Assembly (NCBI RefSeq): GCF_003751805.1
Contig: NZ_RKHQ01000001.1
Span: forward strand, 620,001-684,000
Reading direction: 5' to 3'
Length of the DNA: 64,000 bases
DNA from: Salana multivorans
GTDB lineage: Bacteria; Actinomycetota; Actinomycetes; Actinomycetales; Beutenbergiaceae
In this document: in pieces, positions 33,500 to 42,459 of the stretch
Numbering within the stretch: the stretch's first letter is position 1
Layout: each line of letters starts with the position of its first letter
Program-made: the position numbers and the translations under genes
Notes under the pieces: generated by a model
Database searches by the model: none
The model's input: the letters and a program-made list of their open reading frames with translations, nothing else
Told to the model about the DNA's origin: nothing

Positions 33500-36145
33500 T
33501 CACTCGTAGCTGACGGCGTCCAGCACCTTGAGCCGCGACGCCCGGACGGCCGGCCACACCGCGGCCAGCACGCCGACCACGACCGCCACGAGCAGCATCA
33601 GGGCGAGGTTGGCCCACCCGATCGCCAGCTCCGACAGCCCCTGGTCGGCGTAGATCGTCGGCAGCGTCGCGGCGAGCCCGACCCCGATGACCAGCCCGAC
33701 CGCCGTCCCGAACACGGCCGTGAGCACCGACTCGATGACGATGGTCACCGAGAGCTGGAGCCGGCCGAGCCCGACCGCGCGCAGCAGCCCGATCTCCCGC
33801 GTCCGCTCGATGACGGACAGCGCCAGGGTGTTGACGATTCCGAGCACCGCGATGACGATCGAGAGCCCGAGCAGCGCGTAGAGGATGGCGAGCACCTGGT
33901 CCACCTGGCTCGACAGCTGCGAGACGAACTCGTCGCTCGTGAGGACCGAGACGACGACGAACGGGACGACCGCCGCCTTGACGTCGTCCTGGAGCCGGGC
34001 GAGCCCGTCGGCGTCGAGATCGTCGTCCGCCGCCTGGACGAACAGCGAGTCGACCACCTGCGCCGCCGGCGGCGCGATCTCGTCGAGCACCTCGCGGCTC
34101 ACCGTCAAGGGGCCGCGGGGCACCGAGCCGTCGATGACCGCCCCGACCGTCAGCGTCAGCCGCGTGGCGCCGACCACGTCGACGGTGTCCCCCACCTCGA
34201 GGTCGGGCGCGATGGACCGGTTGACCACGGCCTCGCCTGCGGCGAGCGCCGCGTCGGGATCGCCGTCGACCACGTCGACGAGCAGTGTCGTGCCGAGCGT
34301 CCCCGGCCCGAGAGCGACCACCAGCCCCGGCCCCGGCCCGTCCGTCAGCGAGGCTCCGGCCGCGTCCCGCAGCTCCGCCTGGGCGTACCTCACCTCGTCG
34401 ACGCGGCCGACGCCGGGCACGGCCGCGACCGCGTCGGCGACACCGTCCGGCACGCCGCCGGACGCCGACGTGACGATGAGGTCCGCGTCCGTCTGCTCGG
34501 CGACGATGTCGGCGACGCTCGCCTGCGTCGACGTGGCGATGACGCTGGCCGCGCCGACGAGCGCCATCCCGATCATGAGCGCACCGGCCGTGTTCGCCGT
34601 CCGGCGCGGGTTGCGCGTCACGTTCCCGCGGGCGAGACCGCCCATCGGCCGGACGGCGACGGCGAAGGGCCAGGCGAGCCAGCCGAGCGCGGCCCGGACG
34701 AGCACGGGCGCGAGCAGCAGCACGCCGACGAGGACGCCGCCCGCGCCGGCACCCAGCCACCAGCCGACCTGGGCGCGGCCGGGGTCGGCGGTCGCCAGCG
34801 CGACGGCCGCGACCCCGAGCGCGACGAGCACCCCGCCGACGACGGAGCGCGGGACGAGCGAGGCGTCCGTCGTCGTGACCTCCTCGCGCATCGCCTCGAC
34901 GGGCGGCACGAGCGCCGCGCGGCGCGCCGGCACCGCCGCGGCGACGACGCTCACCACCGTGCCGACGAGGACGGAGACGACGACGGTCGGCGCGTCGACC
35001 GGGACGGACCCGCCGAGCTCCATCCCCATCGCCGCGAGGAACGCCTGGAGGCCCTCGACGAGCGCGAGGCCGCCCGCGAGGCCGAACGCCGAGCCGACGA
35101 GCCCGACGACCGCGGCCTGGACGAGGATCGAGACGAACACCTGTGTCGGCGAGGCGCCGACCGCGCGGAGCATCGCGAACTCCTTCATCCGCTGGCGCAC
35201 GCTCATCGCGAAGGTGTTGGAGATGATGAACGCGCCGACGAACAGCGCGATCGCGGCGAAGACGAGCAGGAACGTCGTGATGAACCCGAGGACCTCGCCG
35301 ATCGCGTCCTTGCTCTCCTGCCGGAGCTGCTCGCCGGTCACGACCTCGAGGTCGCTCGCGGGCACGGTCCCGGCCGCCTGCGCGCTGGCGAGGGCGTCCC
35401 CGACGTCGGCGGCCAGCGTCTCCGGGTCGACGTCGTCGGCCGCGTAGATCGCGAGCTGCGCCGGACCCAGGGGGCCGAAGGCCGCCAGCGCGACGTCCGC
35501 GGGGAACAGCACGAGCGTCGTCCCGGCCGCCGGGGTGTCGTAGGCGACCTCGCCCACGACGGTCACCTCGCGGACGTCGCCGGCGACGACGATCGTCGTG
35601 GTGTCCCCGACCGCGAGCCCCGAGACGGCGAGGCCGCCGCTCTCGAGCGCGATCTCGGCGTCCCCGGTCGGGGCACGGCCCGCGACGATCCGCGTCGCGG
35701 GGTCGTCCGGGTAGTAGGCGAGGCCGTAGGTCGGCGCCCCGCCCGCCGCGGCGACGGCCGTCCCGTCGGCCCCGACGAGCACGAGGCTGCCCTGGACCTC
35801 CGGCAGCACCTGGGCGACGCTCGGGACGGCCTCGACGACGGCCTGCGCCTCGGGCGGGACGGGTGCGGCCGCGCCGGCGAGCGCGGCCATGCCGGACCCG
35901 CCGGCGTCACCGGACCCGCCGTCGGCCGCATCGGGGTCGCCGCCGTCGCCGGACCCCTGGGGAGCGACGCGGACGTACACGTCGGCCGGCGTCGAGGCGT
36001 CAACGATCTGGTCGAACGTGCCGGAGAGCATCGCGCGCAGCGCGAAGCTCCCCGCCACGAACGCGACGCCGAGGGCGACGGCCAGCAGCGACATGAGGAA
36101 CCGGACGAGGTGGGCCCGGATCCCGCGCAGGGCGACCTTGAGCAT
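33500..36145 (-). CDS. ABC exporter permease with two FtsX domains
   Basis: 881-residue permease of the MacB/FtsX/LolCE type. An N-terminal TM (about 12-37) leads to an extracytoplasmic domain. FtsX domain 1 lies near 285-405 (three TMs, VRQRMKEFAMLRAVGASPTQVF). Central TMs lie near 430-520, then a second extracytoplasmic domain, and FtsX domain 2 near 750-870 (ERTREIGLLRAVGLGRLQL). The short Gly/Asp stretch near 65-85 (GSGDGGDPDAADGG) is a low-complexity insert. It is 13 bases downstream of its ATPase. Such pairs export peptides or lipids or act as mechanotransmitters; substrate unknown. Confidence 0.9.
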   Translation of the reverse strand: MLKVALRGIRAHLVRFLMSLLAVALGVAFVAGSFALRAMLSGTFDQIVDASTPADVYVRVAPQGSGDGGDPDAADGGSGDAGGSGMAALAGAAAPVPPEAQAVVEAVPSVAQVLPEVQGSLVLVGADGTAVAAAGGAPTYGLAYYPDDPATRIVAGRAPTGDAEIALESGGLAVSGLAVGDTTTIVVAGDVREVTVVGEVAYDTPAAGTTLVLFPADVALAAFGPLGPAQLAIYAADDVDPETLAADVGDALASAQAAGTVPASDLEVVTGEQLRQESKDAIGEVLGFITTFLLVFAAIALFVGAFIISNTFAMSVRQRMKEFAMLRAVGASPTQVFVSILVQAAVVGLVGSAFGLAGGLALVEGLQAFLAAMGMELGGSVPVDAPTVVVSVLVGTVVSVVAAAVPARRAALVPPVEAMREEVTTTDASLVPRSVVGGVLVALGVAAVALATADPGRAQVGWWLGAGAGGVLVGVLLLAPVLVRAALGWLAWPFAVAVRPMGGLARGNVTRNPRRTANTAGALMIGMALVGAASVIATSTQASVADIVAEQTDADLIVTSASGGVPDGVADAVAAVPGVGRVDEVRYAQAELRDAAGASLTDGPGPGLVVALGPGTLGTTLLVDVVDGDPDAALAAGEAVVNRSIAPDLEVGDTVDVVGATRLTLTVGAVIDGSVPRGPLTVSREVLDEIAPPAAQVVDSLFVQAADDDLDADGLARLQDDVKAAVVPFVVVSVLTSDEFVSQLSSQVDQVLAILYALLGLSIVIAVLGIVNTLALSVIERTREIGLLRAVGLGRLQLSVTIVIESVLTAVFGTAVGLVIGVGLAATLPTIYADQGLSELAIGWANLALMLLVAVVVGVLAAVWPAVRASRLKVLDAVSYE

Positions 36146-36158
36146 GGTGGGCGCGGCC

Positions 36159-36950
36159 TCAGCCGGCGCGCCGGAGGCCGGCGAGCGCCTGGAGCACGGA
36201 GTCGGGTGTCGGGTCGGCGAGCTCGGCGACGAGCCGGCCGTCCGCGAGGAACAGCACGCGGTGCGCGTAGGAGGCCGCGGTGGGGTCGTGCGTCACCATG
36301 ACGACGGACTGGCCCAGCTCCTCCACGCTCGAGCGCAGGAAGGAGAGCACCTCCCCCGACGAGGTCGAGTCGAGGTTGCCCGTCGGCTCGTCGGCGAACA
36401 CGACGGCCGGCCGCGCGACGAGCGCTCGCGCGCAGGCGACCCGCTGCTGCTGACCGCCGGAGAGCTGGCCCGGCTTGTGGTCCAGCCGGTCGGCGAGACC
36501 GACGGCGTCGACCACGAGCCGCAGGTAGTCCTCGTCGACCGGACGCCGCGCGATGTCGAGCGGCAGGGTGATGTTCTCCCGCGCGGTGAGCGTCGGGATG
36601 AGGTTGAACGCCTGGAACACGAAGCCCAGCCGCGTCCGGCGCAGCCGCGTCAGCTGCCGCTCGCTCTTGGTCGCGATCTCCTCGCCGTCGACGACGACGC
36701 TGCCCGACGTCGGGCGGTCAAGGCCGGCCATGCAGTGCATGAGCGTCGACTTGCCCGAGCCCGATGGGCCCATGATCGCCGTGAACGACCCGCGCTCGAG
36801 GTCGACGTCGACGCCGTCGAGCGCGCGGACCTCGGTGTCGCCGCGTCCGTAGACCTTGCGCAGATCACGCGCGCTCGCGATGACCTCTCCGGTCGCGCTG
36901 GGGGTGGTGCCGTGCGGCAGGTCGGGGGCCGCCGCGTGCTTGGGACTCAC
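36159..36950 (-). CDS. ABC exporter ATPase (LolD/MacB type)
   Basis: 263-residue ATPase with Walker A GPSGSGKST, signature LSGGQQQRVACARAL, Walker B VVFADEPTGNLDS and the LolD-family FVFQAFNLIPTLTA. It powers the FtsX-type permease encoded next. The start is unclear; GTG at 36950 is chosen as the first start near the domain, since a further upstream ATG would run into the divergent gene. No good Shine-Dalgarno is seen. Confidence 0.88.
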   Translation of the reverse strand: MSPKHAAAPDLPHGTTPSATGEVIASARDLRKVYGRGDTEVRALDGVDVDLERGSFTAIMGPSGSGKSTLMHCMAGLDRPTSGSVVVDGEEIATKSERQLTRLRRTRLGFVFQAFNLIPTLTARENITLPLDIARRPVDEDYLRLVVDAVGLADRLDHKPGQLSGGQQQRVACARALVARPAVVFADEPTGNLDSTSSGEVLSFLRSSVEELGQSVVMVTHDPTAASYAHRVLFLADGRLVAELADPTPDSVLQALAGLRRAG

Positions 36951-37043
36951 GCGGCTCAGTCTCGCACGCGGGACGGCACCCGGCCGGGTGAGCCGGGCAC
37001 CGTTCACCGGCGCCGACCCCTGGTCATCGGCCGATCCGTTTCC

Positions 37044-37049
37044 TACGCT
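37044..37049 (+). promoter_or_regulatory. -10-like hexamer for the small gene at 37090
   Basis: TACGCT fits TANNNT and lies 40 bases before the ATG, followed by GAGGAG at 37079-37084. No clear -35. Confidence 0.3.
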
Positions 37050-37089
37050 TGAGGGACCGAGTTCGAGCCCTCGCTGCCGAGGAGCTGCC

Positions 37090-37374
37090 ATGGGTGAGTG
37101 GTGGGGTCTGCTGCGCGGCTGGCGCACGCCGACGCTGGACCCGATGCGCACGCTCGAGCTCCAGACGCGCCTCGGCCGACTCGCCGCCGAGCTGCGTCGC
37201 TGCGACACGCATCGCGGGTTCGCGGCCGCGCACCACTCGCGCGCCGCGCTGAGCGCCTACGAGACGACGCTGCGGCAGTCGCTGCGGCACGTCGGCACCA
37301 ACGACGAGATCCACGGCCCGGGCGACGTCGTCTCGCTCGAGCTCGACCTCGCCTCGCGCGGCTGGCAGTGGTGA
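37090..37374 (+). CDS. Small conserved-looking protein, 94 residues, unknown
   Basis: Begins MGEWWGLLRGWRTP and continues with a charged helical segment (LELQTRLGRLAAELRRCDTH, then FAAAHHSRAALSAYETTLR). It ends ELDLASRGWQW. The ATG has GAGGAG 5 bases upstream, and codon use matches neighbours, so it is probably a real gene. Trp-rich ends and no TM. No family recognised. It is divergent from the ABC ATPase and isolated from the fprA gene by a 186-base gap in which I see nothing. Confidence 0.6.
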   Translation: MGEWWGLLRGWRTPTLDPMRTLELQTRLGRLAAELRRCDTHRGFAAAHHSRAALSAYETTLRQSLRHVGTNDEIHGPGDVVSLELDLASRGWQW

Positions 37375-37560
37375 CACACGGCTGAGCCGGGTCGCGCGCG
37401 TCCGGGGGTCCGCTCCGTGCGGATCGACCGGGACGTCCCGCGGGGGAACCGCGGCGCGTTGGGACGACACGCCGCTGCTCGGCGGGAGCCGCCGCCGCGG
37501 ATCCGCGCAGAGCGGACGCCCTCGGCCCCGATGGACCGGCCCCGGCGGACCCGGCGCCGG

Positions 37561-38946
37561 CTAGACCCGGGCGCCGCGGCTGATGTCGGTCATCTCCTGG
37601 CGCGTGGTCACCTTGACCCGCTCGCGCCCCTGCTCGGCGCCGAGCGCGCGCTCGTGGGCCTGGAGGAGCTCCCACCCCTCCCAGGTGACGACCGGGATCC
37701 CGCGCGACGCGAGCACCTCGACCACGTCCTCGTCGGAGCGGGGCGTCGAGCCCAGCGCGATCCCCGACGCGAGGTCCTCGCTCAGGTGGCGGATCGTCTC
37801 CTGCGCGTCCGACTTGGTGGAGCCGATGAGCCCGACCGGGCCGCGCTTGATCCAGCCGGTGGCGTACAGGCCGGGGACCGGACGGCCCGCGTCGTCCAGC
37901 ACGCGACCGCCGGCGTTCGGGATGACGCCGCGGGCGTCGTCGAACGGGACGCCCGGCACCGGGGAGCCGAAGTACCCCACGGCGCGGTAGACCGCCTGCA
38001 CCGGGGTGTCGACGAGGACGCCGGTGCCGCGGGCGGTGCCGTCCCCGACCAGCTCGGTGCGCTCGGTCCGCAGGCCGGCGACGCGGGTCACGCCGTCGTC
38101 GTCCACGCCGCCCAGCACCTCGACGGGGCGGTGGAGGAAGTGCAGGTGGATGCGGCGCGAGGCGGTGGACGCGCTCGGGTCGACCAGGGCCCAGTCCATG
38201 AGCGTCGCGACGACCTGCTTCGTCTGGTTGGAGGACGCCATCGCCTCCTCCGAGCCCGCGTCGAACTGGAAGTCCTCGGGGTCGACGAGCACGTCGACGT
38301 CGGGGACGTGGCCCAGCTCGCGCAGCTCCAGCGGCGAGAACTTCGCCTGGGCCGGCCCGCGGCGCGCGAACACGTGGACGTCCGTGACCGGCGAGGCCTC
38401 CAGCCCGCGCATCACCTGCTCGGGGATCTCGGTCGAGGCGAGGTCGCGCGGGTGCTTGGCCAGCATCCGGGCCACGTCCAGCGCGACGTTGCCGGCGCCG
38501 ATGACCGCGATCTCGCGGGCCTCCAGCGGCCACGCCGACGGGTAGTCGGGGTGGGCGTCGTACCAGGAGACGAAGTCGGCGGCGCCGAAGCTGCCGGGCA
38601 GGTCGATCCCGGGGATGGGGAGGTCGGCGTCGCGGATGGCGCCGGTGGCGAGGACGACGGCGTCGTAGTACCGGCCGAGCTCCGCGACCGACAGGCCGTT
38701 CTCGGCGTCGCCGATCTCGACGTTGCCGACCAGGCGGATGTCGCCGCGCGCGAGGATCTTGTCGAGCGCCCCGACGATCGCCTTGATCCTCGGGTGGTCC
38801 GGCGCGACCCCGTAGCGCACGAGGCCGTACGGCGCCGGGAGGCGATCGAACAGGTCGATCTCCGTGCCGGGCAGGGCGCGGGAGAGGATGTCGGAGGCGT
38901 AGATGCCGGCAGGACCGGCACCGACCACGGCAACACGGAAAGTCAC
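37561..38946 (-). CDS. fprA: FprA-like NADPH-ferredoxin reductase (adrenodoxin reductase family)
   Basis: 461-residue FAD/NADP enzyme that passes electrons from NADPH to ferredoxins or related carriers. FAD motif VAVVGAGPAGIYA lies at the N-terminus. LVRYGVAPDHPRIK is typical for the family. NADP motif is IAVIGAGNVALDVARML. C-terminal ATGWIKRGPVGLIGSTK is diagnostic of FprA/adrenodoxin reductase. I chose GTG at 38946 with GAGG 6 bases upstream; an ATG four codons earlier has no ribosome site. Expected length about 456, which fits. Confidence 0.92.
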   Translation of the reverse strand: MTFRVAVVGAGPAGIYASDILSRALPGTEIDLFDRLPAPYGLVRYGVAPDHPRIKAIVGALDKILARGDIRLVGNVEIGDAENGLSVAELGRYYDAVVLATGAIRDADLPIPGIDLPGSFGAADFVSWYDAHPDYPSAWPLEAREIAVIGAGNVALDVARMLAKHPRDLASTEIPEQVMRGLEASPVTDVHVFARRGPAQAKFSPLELRELGHVPDVDVLVDPEDFQFDAGSEEAMASSNQTKQVVATLMDWALVDPSASTASRRIHLHFLHRPVEVLGGVDDDGVTRVAGLRTERTELVGDGTARGTGVLVDTPVQAVYRAVGYFGSPVPGVPFDDARGVIPNAGGRVLDDAGRPVPGLYATGWIKRGPVGLIGSTKSDAQETIRHLSEDLASGIALGSTPRSDEDVVEVLASRGIPVVTWEGWELLQAHERALGAEQGRERVKVTTRQEMTDISRGARV

Positions 38947-39036
38947 GTCGGACCTCATCGGTGGGAGACGGAGGAGTCGGTGGGCCGCGCCACTGGGCGA
39001 CGAGGCCGGCGGATGCCGGGCGCTGGACCGCTCAGC

Positions 39037-39042
39037 AGTCTA
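39037..39042 (-). promoter_or_regulatory. -10-like element for fprA
   Basis: TAGACT on the minus strand (complement of 39037-39042) fits TANNNT and lies about 90 bases upstream of the fprA start. No strong -35. Confidence 0.3.
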
Positions 39043-39080
39043 CGTCGGATCGCCCCGACGACGGGGTGATGTGCGCCACC

Positions 39081-39111
39081 GCCGGCCGCTCGTCGCGGGC
39101 CGGCCCGCGAC
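39081..39111 (-). terminator. Palindromic terminator after the type VII gene cluster
   Basis: A 7-bp stem (GCCGGCC/GGCCGGC at 39081-39087 and 39098-39104) overlaps a perfect 20-base palindrome at 39092-39111 (half-site GTCGCGGGCC). The two structures compete. They begin 6 bases past the lipoprotein stop. Confidence 0.5.
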
Positions 39112-39116
39112 CACCC

Positions 39117-39722
39117 TCACGACCCGGCGACCCGCTCCGCGCCCGCCAGCCCGAGCGCGAGCACGTCCTCGATCGAGTACGGCAGCTCGTCCTCGGCGGT
39201 GCTCACCTGGACGATGAGGAGGCGATCCCCCACCATCGTGGCGGCGAGCTCGCTCCACACCTCGTCCCGGTCCCGCGGAGTGACCCGCCATCCGACCGCC
39301 TCGGTCCCCAGCCCGTCGAGCGGCACCACCTCGGTGGTGGTGTGCTCGCCGCAGAGCTCGAGGTCGCCGGCGAGCTCCGCCGTCGCTTCCTCCAGCGAGG
39401 GCGGCTGCGGCGTGGTGAAGGGCGCCCCGAGGATCGCGCCCAGCGACGAGTCCACACCGTCGGACCCGGGAAGCCTCATCCAGGTGGCGTCGTACGGGAG
39501 CCGGACCTGCGAGCTCAGGGACAGGTCGTCGCACCCCGGGAACCAACCCCAGCCGACCGAGCCCTCGCGCTCCCCCGTCGCGTGAACCACCTCGCTCGCC
39601 TCGGGCACGTCGTCGGCATCCAGGACCGTCGCGGACGGCTCCGAGCAGGAGACCACGGCCGTCAGAGCCAGCGCGGTCACCGCAGCACGGAGCAACCGGG
39701 ACGTCCTCTCCGCGCGTCTCAC
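39117..39722 (-). CDS. Putative lipoprotein, last gene of the type VII substrate operon
   Basis: 201 residues with an N-terminal basic region and hydrophobic core ending in TAVVSC, a lipobox with Cys26, so probably an exported lipoprotein. The mature part has Cys pairs (PGCDD, ELCGE) and VTPRDRDEVWSEL. No family recognised. Starts with GTG overlapping the stop of the upstream large gene by GTGA, so coupled to it. It could be an immunity or accessory protein of the upstream product. Confidence 0.75.
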   Translation of the reverse strand: MRRAERTSRLLRAAVTALALTAVVSCSEPSATVLDADDVPEASEVVHATGEREGSVGWGWFPGCDDLSLSSQVRLPYDATWMRLPGSDGVDSSLGAILGAPFTTPQPPSLEEATAELAGDLELCGEHTTTEVVPLDGLGTEAVGWRVTPRDRDEVWSELAATMVGDRLLIVQVSTAEDELPYSIEDVLALGLAGAERVAGS

Positions 39723-42091
39723 CTGTCCGCCCAGTACGTCTCGAACGAACGACCGTAGGCGTCGAGCAGGTTCTGCTCGTTCAGGAAGGCGACCCCGCCG
39801 CCGGTCACGTCGGCGCGGTACTGCTGCAGCTGCTGGACCGTGATGTCCGAGACCTGCACGGGAGCCCCGTCGGCGCCGACCCGCCAGTCGGCCGGAAGGT
39901 CGACGATCCCGGCCTCAGCCAACGCCAGGTAGGTCGAGACGAACACCTTGTCCTGACCGACCCGGGCCTCCTCGTTGGCCAGGGCTCTCGCCGTGGACTC
40001 GTTGTCGGCCACGAGCCCGTTGATCTCGCTGACGGACCACGAGCGCCCCTCGCTCACCATCCAGGTGTACGCGTTCTTCCCGACCGTCCCGACGACGTCC
40101 CCGACCACGTCCGCGCCGGGGACGGGGATCCAGCCGGCCGCATCCGACACCAGGTCGGTGAAGGTCGCGATCTGCGCGTCGACCTCGCGCCCCCGGTCGA
40201 TCGCGGCGTCGCCGGCGATCTTCTGGACGTGCCCCTCCAGGGTCGCGGCGCTCTCCATGTAGTTGCGCAGCACCTCGCCGTCGGCGCGGACGTCGAGGCC
40301 CGCACCAGCGAAGGAGTTGAAGAGCATCTGCCGATAGCCGGCGAAGCCCTCGGCGACGCGGGCCATCCCCTCGTCGGACGCCATGGCGACCGCGAGCAGG
40401 GACCGGCCAGCCGCGTCGTCCAGCTGCGGCTGGTCGAGGAGCTCCGGGAGGTACTGGTCCCGGTCGAAGTCGATCGTGTCCGGACCCGAGTCCGGAGCGT
40501 TGATCGAGGACTGCAGCGACGGCATGTAGTGCTTCATGAGGTCGCCGATGATCGGCGAGGCGGGCTTCGCGTCGTCCGCGGTGAAGTGATCGTTGTCCGT
40601 GATCTCGTCGAAGAAGCGCGAGACGGTCATCGCGGTCCGACCGGGCTCGGCGGCCCGCAGGTCGGGGTCGGTGCCGATCGCGTGCACCGCCTGGGAGACG
40701 CCCTCGTACCCGTCGCTGCGCCAGTCGCGCTCGGCGAAGTAGTACTGCGCCCGCGACTGCGCGTCGACGTCGACGTCGGCCGTGCAGTACGGGCTGGGCG
40801 GATCGAAGAACCGCAGCGCCTCCTCCGGGTGCCTGCCGAGCTGCCCCATGACGGCGGCCATCGGATCCGTCGGCCGCGCCCACTCGTCGGGCCCGAGACC
40901 GATCGTGCCGAGGGGCGAGGCGCCGTGGGAGTACCACGTCTGCGCCGACATCGGGTCCGCGCGCTCGAACGCGTCCAGCTCGTCCGCGACGCCCCGCACG
41001 AGCTGGCCCGAGTAGTCGCCGTCCCGCATGAGGAAGTCGAGGACGGACGGGTCGGATCCCGCGTACGGGTAGGCGTCATCGAACAGGCGCAGCTCGTCCT
41101 CGGACAGCGGCGAGCGTCCCGACGGTGCGGCGTAGCGGACGAGGTCCCGCCCGAACCTCTCGCCGTCGAACCCGTCCGACGTCGACGCGACCCCGAGCCC
41201 GTCCCGCAGCCTGACCGCGAGGTCCGCCTGTTCCTCGGAGTAGGCCGAGTTGAGCATCGAGTCGCCGATCGTGCCGAGCGCCGCCGTCAGCCCGTCCGGT
41301 CCGAGCCGCGTGTACAACGCAGCCATGACCGTCCCGTCCCCGCCGAAGCCCTCGAGGTAGGCGGTGTACCGCGCGAGCGTCTCCGGGTCCTGGAGCATCG
41401 TCTGCCGGGGGTCGCGGCCGATCGCGTCGAACCGCTCGCCGAGCTCGCGGCCGACCTCGTCCTTGACGTCGTCGCTCGCGTACGGGAGCAGGCCCTCGGC
41501 CAGCTCGGGGTGGTCGAGCAGGTAGTCGACCTTCTTTCCCGGCGGCAGGTCGAGGAACGCGTCGATCGCCTCGAGCGAGGGCCCGGCCGCGTCGTCGGTC
41601 GTCGCGGCCGACGTCAGGACCGCGCTGAGGTCCGCGTCCGCCGTCGTCGCCGCCTCCAGGGCGGAGGTGAGCTGGGCCGCGACGTCGTCGACGATCCGCT
41701 GGAGGTCCTGCCGCTCCGCCTCCTGCTCCTGCGTGAACGTCCTGGTGGAGGTGACCGCGCCGGTCGTGAGGTCGACCGTGATGCCGTTCGCCGACGCCTG
41801 GCCCAGCGCCGCCTCGATGTCGTTCTTGGCGGTGGCGATCGACGACGACGCGGCGTCCAGCGCCGAGACCACCGTCGAGATCTCCGCCACCTGCGTGGCG
41901 AGGCTCGACTCGATCGACGCGATCTCGGTCGCCGCGGGGGTCGCGTCGGCCGTCGTCCAGCTCGCCGGCGGACGGCCGTCGACGAGGTCGTCGCTGCCGT
42001 GCACGAGCTTGGTGCGGGCGGCGACGAGCGTGTCGGCCGCCGATGACAGCGTCCCGGGCTCCCAGGACCGGACGTCCTCCAGCGTCGCCAT
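39719..42091 (-). CDS. Large probable type VII secretion substrate, 790 residues
   Basis: No signal peptide. An N-terminal helical region (1-160) resembles WXG/LXG-type substrate heads: Ala/Ser/Thr-rich helices, ASWTTADA near 43-50, a strong coiled stretch EQEAERQDLQRIVDDVAAQL. A large Asp-rich middle domain contains DLPPGKKVDYLLDHPELAEGL, repeated FFD/RFF motifs and PYCTADVDVDAQSRAQYYFAE. A C-terminal part has WIPVPGADVVGDVVGTVGKNA, typical of secreted polymorphic proteins. No toxin domain is recognisable. Its ATG overlaps the stop of a small WXG-like gene by one base. Confidence 0.75.
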   Translation of the reverse strand: MATLEDVRSWEPGTLSSAADTLVAARTKLVHGSDDLVDGRPPASWTTADATPAATEIASIESSLATQVAEISTVVSALDAASSSIATAKNDIEAALGQASANGITVDLTTGAVTSTRTFTQEQEAERQDLQRIVDDVAAQLTSALEAATTADADLSAVLTSAATTDDAAGPSLEAIDAFLDLPPGKKVDYLLDHPELAEGLLPYASDDVKDEVGRELGERFDAIGRDPRQTMLQDPETLARYTAYLEGFGGDGTVMAALYTRLGPDGLTAALGTIGDSMLNSAYSEEQADLAVRLRDGLGVASTSDGFDGERFGRDLVRYAAPSGRSPLSEDELRLFDDAYPYAGSDPSVLDFLMRDGDYSGQLVRGVADELDAFERADPMSAQTWYSHGASPLGTIGLGPDEWARPTDPMAAVMGQLGRHPEEALRFFDPPSPYCTADVDVDAQSRAQYYFAERDWRSDGYEGVSQAVHAIGTDPDLRAAEPGRTAMTVSRFFDEITDNDHFTADDAKPASPIIGDLMKHYMPSLQSSINAPDSGPDTIDFDRDQYLPELLDQPQLDDAAGRSLLAVAMASDEGMARVAEGFAGYRQMLFNSFAGAGLDVRADGEVLRNYMESAATLEGHVQKIAGDAAIDRGREVDAQIATFTDLVSDAAGWIPVPGADVVGDVVGTVGKNAYTWMVSEGRSWSVSEINGLVADNESTARALANEEARVGQDKVFVSTYLALAEAGIVDLPADWRVGADGAPVQVSDITVQQLQQYRADVTGGGVAFLNEQNLLDAYGRSFETYWADR

Positions 42092-42378
42092 CAGCCCTCC
42101 CCGTCGTCGTCGAGGGAGTCCGCGACCGTCTGGTCCGTGGCGTCCCAGGCGTCGGCGCACGCGCGGTAGCTCGTCGCGCTCGCGCTCACGCGCTCACCGA
42201 GGCCCTCGAACGCCGTGCTCCACGCCGAGTCCAGCGAGGTCGCGGCGCCCGCGCTCGTGCTCCCGGGCAGCGCCGTCCCGACACCCGAGAGCGCGGGGAC
42301 GTTGGCCCCGATCGTCTCCGACGCGGAGTCGAGCTTGGTGGCGGCGGCGCGCAGCTCCGCCGTGTTCACCGTTCCCAC
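42091..42378 (-). CDS. Small WXG100-like protein, 95 residues
   Basis: Helical protein starting MGTVNTAELRAAATKLDSA with central DSAWSTAFEGLG and C-terminal YRACADAWDATD, the size and helix-turn-helix plan of WXG100 partners, though the WXG Gly is replaced (WST). GTG start at 42378 with GGGAGG 6 bases upstream. Directly coupled to the 790-residue gene, so it may act as its secretion partner. Confidence 0.75.
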   Translation of the reverse strand: MGTVNTAELRAAATKLDSASETIGANVPALSGVGTALPGSTSAGAATSLDSAWSTAFEGLGERVSASATSYRACADAWDATDQTVADSLDDDGEG

Positions 42379-42459
42379 GAGTGGCCTCCCTCGGATCGAG
42401 TGGTCGAGCGAGCGGCGCGGATGGCACGGGCGGCGCGGGCGAGGTGTCGCCCGGCGCGG

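Noticed and set aside
39719-42091. Known polymorphic toxin domain (nuclease, deaminase, NADase) in the large type VII protein
   Set aside because: No recognisable catalytic motif in the C-terminal region, so no toxin activity is claimed.
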